DNA from: Streptomyces sp. ADI96-02 | Lineage (GTDB): Bacteria > Actinomycetota > Actinomycetes > Streptomycetales > Streptomycetaceae | NCBI RefSeq assembly: GCF_003846185.1 | Contig: NZ_ML123034.1 | Location: forward strand, 1,742,569 to 1,806,568 | Direction: 5' to 3' | DNA: 64,000 nucleotides | Notes under the pieces: generated by a model | Seen by the model: only the letters and a program-made list of their open reading frames with translations | The model's database searches: none | Told to the model about the DNA's origin: nothing | Translations under genes and position numbers: made by a program | Shown: piece by piece, positions 45,505 through 53,051 of the stretch | How positions within the stretch are numbered: the first letter of the stretch is position 1 | How the letters are laid out: the number at the start of each line of letters is the position of its first letter

Positions 45505-45885
45505 ATGGCCAAGACATGGCAGTTCTACCGGTCAGCGCTGGACGCCGATGTCGTCCAGAAGGAGATGGCTAAGTGCCAGCTCAAACAGCATGAGCGCCTA
45601 CGCCTGGGGAAGATCATGGAGCGCGCAGCCAACGAGGAGCTGCTACCCAAAGATCGCAAGTTCCTCGGTGAGGGGCTGTGGGAGCTGAGGCTGAACTGCG
45701 GGGAGCGGATCTTCAGGCTCTTCTACAGCTTGATCGACGGCGAGAGCCCGGTGCTCCTCGCGCTCAGGTTCGTAAACAAAAAGTCCACGCAAGAGGCGAA
45801 GACGGACCCAGTCGATATTGACACGGCACGCAAACGGCTATCCGAGTGGCAAAACAGGCCAAGCAGTGACGCAGGCGCTACGTAG
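45505..45885 (+). CDS. higB: HigB/RelE-family toxin of a TAC module
   Basis: 126 residues. ATG 45505 has GGAGG nine bases upstream; the GTG at 45481 is less likely. KTWQFYRSALDADVV, GLWELRLNCGERIFRLFYSL and LLALRFVNKKSTQEAKTDPVDIDTARKR align well with mycobacterial HigB1 (Rv1955) of the Gp49-like RelE superfamily, which cleaves mRNA at the ribosome. First gene of the toxin-antitoxin-chaperone operon; toxin-first order is usual for HigBA. Lower GC than neighbours. Confidence 0.85.
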   Translation: MAKTWQFYRSALDADVVQKEMAKCQLKQHERLRLGKIMERAANEELLPKDRKFLGEGLWELRLNCGERIFRLFYSLIDGESPVLLALRFVNKKSTQEAKTDPVDIDTARKRLSEWQNRPSSDAGAT

Positions 45886-45939
45886 CCGTTGAAGTGATAT
45901 CGGTCCTGAGCGATACTCGGCAGTCAGGGAAGGAGTGCT

Positions 45940-46311
45940 ATGGACGAGCACCTTGCAGGGCTGCTTGGTCTTGACCTCGACGACGCGCAGACGAGTGCTG
46001 CCGCCAGCGACGTTGACGCGGTCATGATGCTCGTGGAGACCCTGGTGAAGCATCGCAAAGCGTGCCGCATCACCCAGAAGCAGGTAGCGCAGACCATGGA
46101 GACAACTCAGTCTGCCGTCTCCGATCTGGAGCGCCTGGGGGGAGACCCTCGGCTGTCCACTCTTCTGCGGTACGCCCGAGCAGTAGGGATGGCTGTGGCC
46201 ATTAGGCCACACGTTGTCGACGAACCGGCCCTAAGCACAGACAGCTGGGAGCCGCTGGCACAGAGCGCGGAGACAGTCCCGGTGGCTGGTGGCCGACGTG
46301 GTGCTGCGTGA
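45940..46311 (+). CDS. higA: HigA-family antitoxin with C-terminal tail
   Basis: 123 residues from ATG 45940 (GGAAGGAG upstream). The XRE helix-turn-helix is ITQKQVAQTMETTQSAVSDLER, then PRLSTLLRYARAVGM, as in HigA1 (Rv1956). A 35-residue extension (VVDEPALSTDSWEPLAQSAETVPVAGG) follows the fold; in chaperone-controlled HigA this tail is the chaperone-addiction region. A short inverted repeat TATCG-8-CGATA at 45898-45915 upstream may be an operator. Stop overlaps the next start by 4 bp. Confidence 0.85.
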   Translation: MDEHLAGLLGLDLDDAQTSAAASDVDAVMMLVETLVKHRKACRITQKQVAQTMETTQSAVSDLERLGGDPRLSTLLRYARAVGMAVAIRPHVVDEPALSTDSWEPLAQSAETVPVAGGRRGAA

Positions 46312-46781
46312 GTGCTGAGTCGTCGTTGCGAGAGGTGTCATCGCTAGAGGAACTGCAGCAACTCGCCAAGCTTGTTGACATCGTCTACTACGAGGTGAGT
46401 GCGCGCAGGACCGATGGGTTCGACGGGCTTCGTGACGACCCTGACGAGGAACGAAGCGACGACAAGGCAGAGATCCAGCTCATGCAGCGGATGGAGGGGA
46501 ATCAGCTGGCTGTCCGCATGCGGGCCGTGGTCGTTACCTCGGAGGGTCGGATGGTCGCAGACGTGGCCGCGGTCTTCAGAACGCCGGAGCCCGTCAGCAT
46601 TCCAGCAACCATTGCTAAGCGGTTCGCCTCAGTCATCGCGACTCCGGTAGCGCGCCCCTACCTGCGGGAAGCGATCCATCAGTCTGCTGTGAAGGTTGGC
46701 ATCGCAGCCCCGCTTCTCTCTGTTCTCGATCTTGAAGAAGTTGGGCTGTTGCCAGTGGCAGCCAAGCCTAAGCCTGCATAA
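46308..46781 (+). CDS. SecB-like chaperone of toxin-antitoxin-chaperone system
   Basis: 157 residues from GTG 46308 (GTGA overlap with higA). The beta-rich middle (NQLAVRMRAVVVTSEGRMVADVAAVFRTPEP) and the helix ATPVARPYLREAIHQSAVKVGIAAPLLSVLDL resemble SecB and the TAC chaperone Rv1957, where F/RPYLR precedes the long C-terminal helix. TAC chaperones hold and stabilise the aggregation-prone antitoxin; in mycobacteria the systems respond to stress and phage. Third gene of the operon. Match is structural and by order, so some doubt remains. Confidence 0.75.
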   Translation: MSAESSLREVSSLEELQQLAKLVDIVYYEVSARRTDGFDGLRDDPDEERSDDKAEIQLMQRMEGNQLAVRMRAVVVTSEGRMVADVAAVFRTPEPVSIPATIAKRFASVIATPVARPYLREAIHQSAVKVGIAAPLLSVLDLEEVGLLPVAAKPKPA

Positions 46782-47200
46782 ACACCGCGCATCCGCACCC
46801 ACCACTCCCCCTACTCCCATCCCGTCCGCCTTCGACCCACACACCGTGGAGCGGTCGTGGTTCAGGGCGTCAAGGTGGAGCGCGCCACTGTACGAACGAC
46901 CTTGACGCCCTGGGCCGCGACTGCTCGGCTCTGCCTGGGTCGAAGGTGGTCGGGATGGGCGCCCCACGACGCTCGCCACGCTCCGGCCGGCACTCGCGAG
47001 CGGCGCCCCGTCCATCCCGGAGTCTGAGCGCCCCCGCCGGAGGCATCGTCTTGAAGCCGCGGGCTTGGTTCTCGTCTCATGCCCCACGGGCCTACACAGC
47101 GGGCGCGCGTCGGCGGCGGCAGCGCCAAGCGGGCCGAAGGCAGGAGCGCGGGCGCAGCCAGAGCCGGGAAGCGCGCCCGGCGGAGCGGAGCGCAGCCGGG
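46782..47200. other. Gene-free region inside island
   Basis: About 420 bp without a supported gene. It holds the long inverted repeat at 46863-46912, a Ser/Arg/Pro-biased non-coding stretch and the lost 5' end of the decayed recombinase-like gene. Confidence 0.5.
46863..46912. terminator. 14-bp hairpin after the TAC operon
   Basis: CAGGGCGTCAAGGT (46863-46876) and ACCTTGACGCCCTG (46899-46912) are perfect complements around a 22-nt loop, 80 bp after the chaperone gene. Terminator or remnant repeat. Confidence 0.5.
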
Positions 47201-48204
47201 TGCCTTGAAGCCCTGCGGAAGGACATCGCCACCACCGAGCACCCCCTCACCGCCAAGCGGTGGCTGAACAAGCCGTCCGTGTCTCCGGTCCTGGCCGACC
47301 TCGCGGCCGGCAGACGAGCCCTGACTCACGAGGCCCTCGACGCGCTGCCCGACAGCCCGCCCCTCGCCCACCTCCGCCAAGTCCTCGTCAGCGTCGGTGC
47401 CCTGCCCGAGCGGGACGAGTACATGGTCCGCCTCGAACGCTTCCTCACCGGCCTCCTCGCATCCCAGCAAGACCCCGAGCAGCGCAAAGTCCTGCACCGG
47501 TAACCCACGGCCTCACCCTGGAAACCTGCCGACAGGCCGACCTCGACCGCTGGCTCACCGACGACTCCGCCACCTACCGCTACATAGCCGGGCATTTCAT
47601 CCGCTGGGCCCGCACCAACAAGCTCACCACTGTCCACGTCCCCGCCGTCCGCTGGAACGGCCCCACCCAGCCACTCGACGACGAACACCGCTGGAACGTC
47701 GCACGCCGGCTCCTGCACGACGACACCCTCAATCCCGAAGACCGCCTCGCCGGACTGCTTCTCCTCCTTTACGCCCAAGGGCCGTCGGCGATCCACCGGT
47801 TGACCACCGAGGACGTCGAGATCGGCGTCCAGGAAGTACGTCTCCACCTCGGCGACGCCCCCATCCAGTTGCCCGAGCCCGTCGCCCACCTCGCCCGCAC
47901 CGTCGTGGCGAACCGCAAGGGCCACGCGACCATCGGCGCCCTGACACCGTCTCGATGGCTCTTCCCCGGCGGACAGCCCGGACGGCCGATCAGCACCACA
48001 CAGCTGACACAGCGGCTGAACCGGCTCGGGATCCGTCCCAATCAGGCCCGCAGCACGGCGCTCTTCCAGCTCGCCACCGAGATCCCCGCCCACACCCTGG
48101 GCATCCACACCGATGCCGCCGTCGCCTGGCAACGCCTCTCCGCTGGCGACTGGGCCACCTACGCCGCAGAAGTCAGCCACCGCTACGTGCCCGGGAGGCA
48201 ATAG
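47201..48204 (+). pseudogene. Recombinase/integrase-like gene remnant
   Basis: First part (47201-47503) encodes CLEALRKDIATTEHPLTAKRW..ALTHEALDALPDS and ends RKVLHR at a stop; a second frame resumes at THGLTLETCRQADLDRWL and runs to 48204 with LLLYAQGPSAIHRLTTEDV and GRPISTTQLTQRLNRLGIRPNQARSTALFQLATEIP. Intact homologues that I recall from Streptomyces have about 30 residues between the parts, so an internal deletion with frameshift is likely; a further gap is suspected before LGIHTDAAVAW. The 5' end is missing. The family resembles tyrosine recombinases but the catalytic Tyr/Arg pattern is not clear. Confidence 0.7.
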
Positions 48205-48352
48205 TTTCGTTCTTCACGCCCACAGGTCAGGGCGACGATGCCGACCTCGGCCCACGCGCAAGCGTTTCTCCCCCCATGGCCTTCATCATCACGACCAGCG
48301 TCGGGAAGGCGAACACAAAGACACTGACTGCGATCCTCGACCAAGCAGCAGT

Positions 48353-48387
48353 CGAGGGCTGCACCCCAACGCAGGGTGCAGCCCTCG
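48353..48387. terminator. Perfect 14-bp hairpin
   Basis: CGAGGGCTGCACCC and GGGTGCAGCCCTCG with loop CAACGCA, 11 bp beyond the stop of the VOC gene (minus strand). Good intrinsic-type stem; bidirectional. Confidence 0.75.
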
Positions 48388-48397
48388 GCTCATGTGC

Positions 48398-48787
48398 TTA
48401 CGACGGCCAGCCGCCATACGGCACGGTAATGAGCTCCATGGCATGGCCGACCGGGTCCATGAAGTACACGCCGCGTCCGCCGTCGTTGTGGTTGATCGCG
48501 CCGGGGTGTTGCCGGTGCGGGTCGGCGTAGTGCTCGATGCCGCGCTGCGTGATCCGCGCGTATGCCGCATCAAACTCCGCCTCGGAGACCAGGAAGGCGT
48601 AGTGCTGCGGGGTGATCTTGTCTGCGGGGATCGCGGCGAAGTCCAGCGTGACGCCATTACTCAGGTCGACCGCGATGAACGGACCCCACTCTGCGGTGAT
48701 CTCAAGGCCCAGCAGGTCCGCGAAAAACTCGGCAGACTCCCGGTTGTCCCGGGCATGGACGATCGTGTGGTTCAACTCAACTGACAA
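48398..48787 (-). CDS. VOC (glyoxalase-fold) family protein
   Basis: 129 residues from TTG 48787, which has GGAGG at proper distance; no ATG/GTG fits better. ELNHTIVHARDNRESAEFFADLLGLE is the first beta-alpha-beta unit, HYADPHRQ and GVYFMDPVGHAMELITVPYG the last, with His and Glu metal ligands. Likely a dioxygenase, isomerase or resistance-type VOC protein; specific activity unknown. It lies at the right end of the island, so it may be cargo. Confidence 0.85.
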   Translation of the reverse strand: MSVELNHTIVHARDNRESAEFFADLLGLEITAEWGPFIAVDLSNGVTLDFAAIPADKITPQHYAFLVSEAEFDAAYARITQRGIEHYADPHRQHPGAINHNDGGRGVYFMDPVGHAMELITVPYGGWPS

Positions 48788-49034
48788 GGAATGCCTCCGA
48801 GGGCACCTCCCGACACCTCCATGCCTCACCCAGCCGGCGACCGACACGCGATGTCGCTGTGGATCTTAGCCGTCGTTCCAACGCAGCGGTACGCGATCAG
48901 GACTGCTGGGGCATTCAGACAGTTTCACTACCCGACGTCACCATTACACGTCGAGCAGGACACGCAGCGCGAGGCCGTGAGTCACCTAGACCGGATGCTG
49001 AGGCGGCAGCGTCCCGACCGTGGGTGACCGCGCC

Positions 49035-49058
49035 CGTTGATGTCAGAAGTGGATGTCA
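49035..49058 (+). repeat. Island-end direct repeat, right copy
   Basis: CGTTGATGTC-AGA-AGTGGATGTCA; partner of 44272-44295 (22/24 identical). It directly abuts the terminator of tRNA-Val. Confidence 0.6.
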
Positions 49059-49091
49059 AAGACCCCCAGCCATGATCGGCTGGGGGTCTTT
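49058..49091. terminator. tRNA-Val terminator supplied by the island
   Basis: AAAGACCCCCAGCC (49058-49071) and GGCTGGGGGTCTTT (49078-49091) form a perfect 14-bp stem with loop ATGATC and T-rich end in the tRNA direction, 4 bp after the encoded CCA. Confidence 0.85.
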
Positions 49092-49095
49092 GTGC

Positions 49096-49140
49096 TGGTG
49101 GGCGCGGACGGTTTCGAACCGCCGACATCTGCTTTGTAAG
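49096..49140 (-). repeat. Right attachment site within tRNA-Val
   Basis: The 3' 45 bp of the tRNA gene, identical to 44144-44188. Integration here keeps the tRNA intact. Confidence 0.9.
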
Positions 49141-49170
49141 AGCAGCGCTCTACCCCTGAGCTACGCACCC
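49096..49170 (-). tRNA. tRNA-Val (anticodon TAC)
   Basis: 75 nt on the minus strand including encoded CCA. Acceptor stem GGGTGCG pairs with CGCGCCC (one T-G pair), discriminator A. D-arm TAGCTCAGGGGTAGAGC, anticodon stem-loop CTGCT-CTTACAA-AGCAG giving anticodon TAC (valine), T-loop GGTTCGAAACC. All expected invariant bases are present. Confidence 0.97.
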
Positions 49171-49490
49171 GTGGATGAGGGAACAGCGTACATGGCCCGG
49201 GGGCCCCGCCCGCAAACCGTTCCGCGTTCCGCTCAGGGCGGCTTTCGGCTGGTCGGGCCATGTGCCCCGGTCGTCCGCCTGCGGGTCGCCTCGGACAGCC
49301 GGTGGCCGCCCGCGCTGAGGACGCCGGCGTGAGGAGCGGCGTCCCGCGCGGCACCGGGCCCTCATGTGGTCGAAGCGCGCAGCGAGACGGCCAAGTCGAC
49401 GTCCGAAGCGCGAACCAACCGGCCCGTGTGTTCGTCGTTACCTGGTGGGAGAATGTACCGGGCAGGGGCGGAACAGCACGGGAGAGGCAT

Positions 49491-50933
49491 GTGACGGCGA
49501 CACGCACGCGGCCGAAGGCACGAGCGGGTGGGGGCCCCGCCGTCGAGGGCGTTCCGGGAGTCCGGGGCGGCCGGCGGGCCGACGGGTGGCGGACGCCGCG
49601 TGGCGTGCGGGCCGTCGCCGAGGTGGTGGCCCTGGTGCTGCTGCCCGTGCCCCTGCTGGCCGCCGTGCTGCCCGCCGCCTTCGCCGGCGGCGGTGGCACG
49701 CGCCGCTGGTTCGGCGGGCGCGGGGAGAACCAGCGCGCCGAGGCCCAGGCGGCGAAGGACGCGGCGGCCGGGGCCTTCTACGAGCTGGACACCGCCCAGC
49801 GGGATCTGAAGATCTCCGTCGAAACCATCAGCGCCGTCGACGACTCCCCGCAGGGCCGCCGGGCGGTGGAGGACTTCGCCGCCCTGGGACGCCGGATCGA
49901 CGAGGTCAGCCACACCTACATCACCGCCGTCGACGCCCACGACCTGGACCGGGACGATCTGGAGCCCTCCGCGGCCGCCGGCGCGCGCGCCGACCTGACC
50001 CGGGCCAAGGACGACCTCGTACGGGTCAAGGGCGAGCTGGACCGTTTCGCGCAGGGGCTCGGCCCGCTGCTGGGCAAGGCGGAAACGCAGCTCGCGCGGC
50101 TCGCGCCCGCCGTGGAGCGGGCCCGGCAGGCGCTCCTCGCGGCGAGCAACGCCCTCGACTCCGTACGGGCCGCGGGTCTGCGCGCCGACGACCTCGCCGC
50201 CCGGCTCGCCGCCCTCGCCCCGGAGCTGACCAAGCTGAACCAGGGCGCGGGCCGCCACGGCGTCGCTGAGACGCTTCAGCGGGCGGATGTGGTGCTGCGC
50301 GATGCCGAGGCCGTGCGTGCCGAGGCGGAGCGGCTGCCGGAGCGGGCCGCCGAGATCGACCGCCGGCTGGTGTCCCTGCGGACCCGCGCGCAGGCGCTGA
50401 CGACCCGCGCAGGCGCGGTGGAGCCGGTCCTCAGCGAGTTGCGGCGGCGCTTCTCGGCCGCCTGCTGGCAGGATCTCCAGCCGGTGCCGGAGCAGGCCCT
50501 CGTGAACGTACGGCAGGCCGAGGCCAAGCTCGCGGAGGCCGGGAAGGCGCGCGCGGAGCAGCACTGGGCCGACGCCACGGCGCGGCTCAGCACGGTGCGG
50601 GCCCTGCTCAACGCGACCGATGAGGCGGTCTCTGCGGCCGGGGACCGGTTGCAGCGGCTGGACGCGGTGGCGAAGGACCCGCAGCGGGAGATCGAGCGGA
50701 CCCGGTTCGCCGTGCGGGACGCGCAGCGGCTGGCGATGTCCGGGCGGCAGACGCCCGATCCGCGGCACGCCCGGCCGCTGGACGACTCCGTCGCCCGGCT
50801 GGACCGGGCCATCGCCGGTCTGGAGGGCCGGCACCCCGACTACTGGCACTTCCTGACCGAGACCGAGGCCGTGCGGCGGACGGCGGCGCGCGTGGTGTCC
50901 GACATCCGCGAGGAGCGCGGCGGCGGCTCCTGA
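49491..50933 (+). CDS. Membrane-anchored coiled-coil protein
   Basis: 480 residues from GTG 49491 (GGAGAGG upstream). A basic N-terminus and one helix at about 45-65 (VVALVLLPVPLLAAVLPAAFA) are followed by over 380 residues of predominantly helical, Ala/Leu/Arg/Glu-rich sequence with heptad-like spacing (AEAQAAKDAAAGAFYELDTAQRDL and later LAPAVERARQALLAASNAL). No catalytic motif. A scaffold or phage-shock/TPM-like role is possible; I do not recognise a named family. Monocistronic, just after the tRNA. Confidence 0.75.
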   Translation: MTATRTRPKARAGGGPAVEGVPGVRGGRRADGWRTPRGVRAVAEVVALVLLPVPLLAAVLPAAFAGGGGTRRWFGGRGENQRAEAQAAKDAAAGAFYELDTAQRDLKISVETISAVDDSPQGRRAVEDFAALGRRIDEVSHTYITAVDAHDLDRDDLEPSAAAGARADLTRAKDDLVRVKGELDRFAQGLGPLLGKAETQLARLAPAVERARQALLAASNALDSVRAAGLRADDLAARLAALAPELTKLNQGAGRHGVAETLQRADVVLRDAEAVRAEAERLPERAAEIDRRLVSLRTRAQALTTRAGAVEPVLSELRRRFSAACWQDLQPVPEQALVNVRQAEAKLAEAGKARAEQHWADATARLSTVRALLNATDEAVSAAGDRLQRLDAVAKDPQREIERTRFAVRDAQRLAMSGRQTPDPRHARPLDDSVARLDRAIAGLEGRHPDYWHFLTETEAVRRTAARVVSDIREERGGGS

Positions 50934-51043
50934 TCCTGCCGCGCCCAGCACCTCCAGCACACGCCCCGCCTTCGTACCGCTGTCCCCTTACCGCCGTCCC
51001 CGCGCCACTGACGCGGGCCCGCCGCACGGACTAGCCTGAGCCC

Positions 51044-51274
51044 ATGCCTCGCTACGAATTCCGCTGCCGCACCTGCGGCGACACGTTCGAACTCAGCCGT
51101 CCCATGGCCCAGTCGTCCGATCCCGCCTCCTGCCCCGCAGGCCACGACGATACCGTCAAACTGCTCTCCACCGTCGCCGTGGGCGGCACCGCCACAGGCT
51201 CCGCGCCCGCCCCCTCCTCCGGCGGTGGCGGTGGCGGCGGCGGGGGCTGTTGCGGCGGAGGGTGCTGCGGCTGA
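51044..51274 (+). CDS. FmdB-family zinc-ribbon protein
   Basis: 76 residues. MPRYEFRCRTCGDTFELSRPM with CxxC, and CPAGHDDTVKLLS as second knuckle (Cys then His), define the FmdB regulatory/zinc-ribbon family. The last 30 residues are a Gly/Ser-rich tail ending CCGGGCCG, with four Cys that could bind extra metal. Function of the family is poorly known; regulation of formamidase/amidase genes was proposed for the founding member. Confidence 0.9.
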   Translation: MPRYEFRCRTCGDTFELSRPMAQSSDPASCPAGHDDTVKLLSTVAVGGTATGSAPAPSSGGGGGGGGGCCGGGCCG

Positions 51275-51352
51275 GGGGCTGCGGGTGAGGAGCTGCGGGT
51301 GAGCGCGCCGACCGGGACGGTCGTCTGCGGCTGAGAGAGCCGTCCGCCGGCG

Positions 51353-52012
51353 CTACTTCCTACGGGACAGCGTCAGGCCGTCCGCCACCGTCAGCAGCAC
51401 GCTGTCCATTCGCGCGTCCGCTCCCACGTGGTCGTTGAACTCCTTGATCGCCGCCGCCGGTCCGGTCGCCTCCGGGTCGGTGACGGCTCCGTGGAAGAGC
51501 ACGTTGTCCACGGCGATCAGGCCGCCGGGGCGCATCCGGGGCACCAGCTCCTCCCAGTAAGCGATGTAGCCGCCCTTGTCCGCGTCCAGGTAGGCGAAGT
51601 CGATGTGCGGCTCGGCGGGCATCGCGCGCAGGGTCTCCAGGGCGGGGGCGACGCGCAGGTCGATACGGTCCGCGACGCCCGCCTTCTCCCATGCCTCCTG
51701 TCCGTACGCCGTCCACTCCCGCGAGATGTCGCACGCGATCAGCGTGCCGTCGGCGGGCAGCGCCTGGGCCATCGCCAGGGCGCTGAAACCGGTGAACGTG
51801 CCGATCTCCACCACGTGGCGGGCGCCGACGAGCCGGACGAGGAAGGCGAGCAGCGGCGCCTGCTCCTCGGCCGACTGCATCCCGGCGTGGTCGGGGAACC
51901 GTGCGTACGTGGTCTCCACCAGCTCCCGCTGGACCGGTTCCAGCGGCGGGTTGTGGGCCAGCACGTACGCGTACAGCTCGTCCGTCATCGTGGTGTCGTT
52001 GCCCTTGCTCAT
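51353..52012 (-). CDS. O-methyltransferase (caffeoyl-CoA OMT type)
   Basis: 219 residues. VVEIGTFTGFSALAMAQALP is the SAM motif I, LIACDISREW motif II, FAYLDADKGGYIAYWEELVPRMRPGGLIAVDNVLFHG carries the metal-binding Asp residues and Asn typical of class I divalent-cation-dependent catechol/phenolic OMTs. Methylates small ortho-dihydroxy compounds. The internal ATG (MTDELYAY, 8 residues on) is an alternative start. Monocistronic, 91 bp from the ter HAD gene. Confidence 0.9.
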   Translation of the reverse strand: MSKGNDTTMTDELYAYVLAHNPPLEPVQRELVETTYARFPDHAGMQSAEEQAPLLAFLVRLVGARHVVEIGTFTGFSALAMAQALPADGTLIACDISREWTAYGQEAWEKAGVADRIDLRVAPALETLRAMPAEPHIDFAYLDADKGGYIAYWEELVPRMRPGGLIAVDNVLFHGAVTDPEATGPAAAIKEFNDHVGADARMDSVLLTVADGLTLSRRK

Positions 52013-52103
52013 CCGGCTGCGCTTCCCTCGGTGTCGTGGCGCCGCGTCCGTCGGCCGCGCCGTGGCCCCAGCCTGTCGCAGTGCCGTCCGGCACGCACGG
52101 GAA

Positions 52104-53051
52104 TCAGCCGCGTGCCGCCGTGAGGAACCGGCGCAGGATCTCCTCGCCCGCCGCCACGCCCCGCTCCTCCAGCGCCTCGACGTGCGGGGCCCGCCAGTCG
52201 TTCTCGGCGAGTTCGCCGTGGCCGGGGCGCCAGCCGAGGTCGGCGGCGAGCAGGAGGTCGGCGTCGAGGAGGGAGTCCCCGGCGGCCAGCGTGCGGGTGG
52301 CGCCGGAGCGGCGGGCGACCTCGTTCATCGCGGCGCTCTTGGTCAGCGGGACGGGCACCGCGTAGATCTTGCGGCCCTGGAGGGAGACGGTCCAGCCGCG
52401 CGGCTGCGCCCAGACGGCCAGCTCTTTCACCCACTCCTCGGGCAGCAGGGACCGTTCGACGACGAGGTAGGCGAAAAGGTCCTCGGCCACGCGCTCCTTG
52501 AGGAGCCACGCCGGATCGGCGGTGGCGGCGAGGTGGGCCTGGATCTCGGCGAGCGGGGCGCACTCGGCGGCGAGCCGGGCGGCGACCCGGTCCTGCCAGT
52601 CGCGGTCGGAGACGCCGTCGACCAGGAGGTGCCCGCCGTTGGCGCAGATGGCGTACCGGGGCGCGGGGCCCGGGAGGTTGATGCGGTGGTACTGCTCGCG
52701 GGTGCGCGTGGTGGCGGGGACGAAGACGGTGGAGCCGGCCACGTCGGTGAGGAGGGCTGCGGCCGTCTCGGTCAGGTACGACAGGGGCTTGTGCCCGTAC
52801 ACCTCGACGCACAGGAGGCGGGGCGCGTCGGCGTCCGGCATGGGCAGGTGGAGCGCCGCCGCCGAGTAGATCAGGGTGCGGTCGAGGTCGCTCGCCACCA
52901 GGGTGACGGGGGTGTCGGTGGAGACCTGCGCGGAGGCGGCCTGCGAGGCGGAGTGCTGCGGGGAGGCGACCTGCGAGGCGGAGAGCTGTGGGGCGGAGAG
53001 CTGTGGGGCGGAGTGCTGTGAGGCGGAGTGCTGCGGGGTGGTGGTGTTCAC
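52104..53051 (-). CDS. HAD-family hydrolase of the ter cluster
   Basis: 315 residues from GTG 53051, overlapping the PRTase-StiP stop by 4 bp. Residues 5-45 are a degenerate repeat of Gln/His/Ser/Ala/Pro (QHSASQHSAPQLSAPQ). The HAD core begins LVASDLDRTLIYS (motif I with two Asp) and has TLAAGDSLLDADLLL (motif IV); a Cof-type cap lies between. In ter biosynthetic modules this enzyme is encoded with phosphoribosyltransferase, ATP-grasp and HpcH proteins and is predicted to act on a nucleoside-like metabolite. Last gene of the operon; exact substrate unknown. Confidence 0.85.
   Translation of the reverse strand: MNTTTPQHSASQHSAPQLSAPQLSASQVASPQHSASQAASAQVSTDTPVTLVASDLDRTLIYSAAALHLPMPDADAPRLLCVEVYGHKPLSYLTETAAALLTDVAGSTVFVPATTRTREQYHRINLPGPAPRYAICANGGHLLVDGVSDRDWQDRVAARLAAECAPLAEIQAHLAATADPAWLLKERVAEDLFAYLVVERSLLPEEWVKELAVWAQPRGWTVSLQGRKIYAVPVPLTKSAAMNEVARRSGATRTLAAGDSLLDADLLLAADLGWRPGHGELAENDWRAPHVEALEERGVAAGEEILRRFLTAARG

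Larger units (their letters stand above)
44144..49140. mobile_element. tRNA-Val-integrated defence island (integrase-less)
   Basis: About 5 kb bounded by the 45-bp direct repeats at 44144-44188 and 49096-49140. Contents: frameshifted ScoMcrA-like restriction gene, HigB-HigA-SecB-like toxin-antitoxin-chaperone operon, decayed recombinase-like gene, VOC protein. Each end carries its own hairpin terminator and a 24-bp imperfect direct repeat. Base composition is lower in GC than the surroundings, especially 45400-46800. No complete tyrosine integrase, excisionase or replication gene is visible, so it is likely a fixed or trans-mobilised remnant of an AICE or prophage. Confidence 0.8.
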
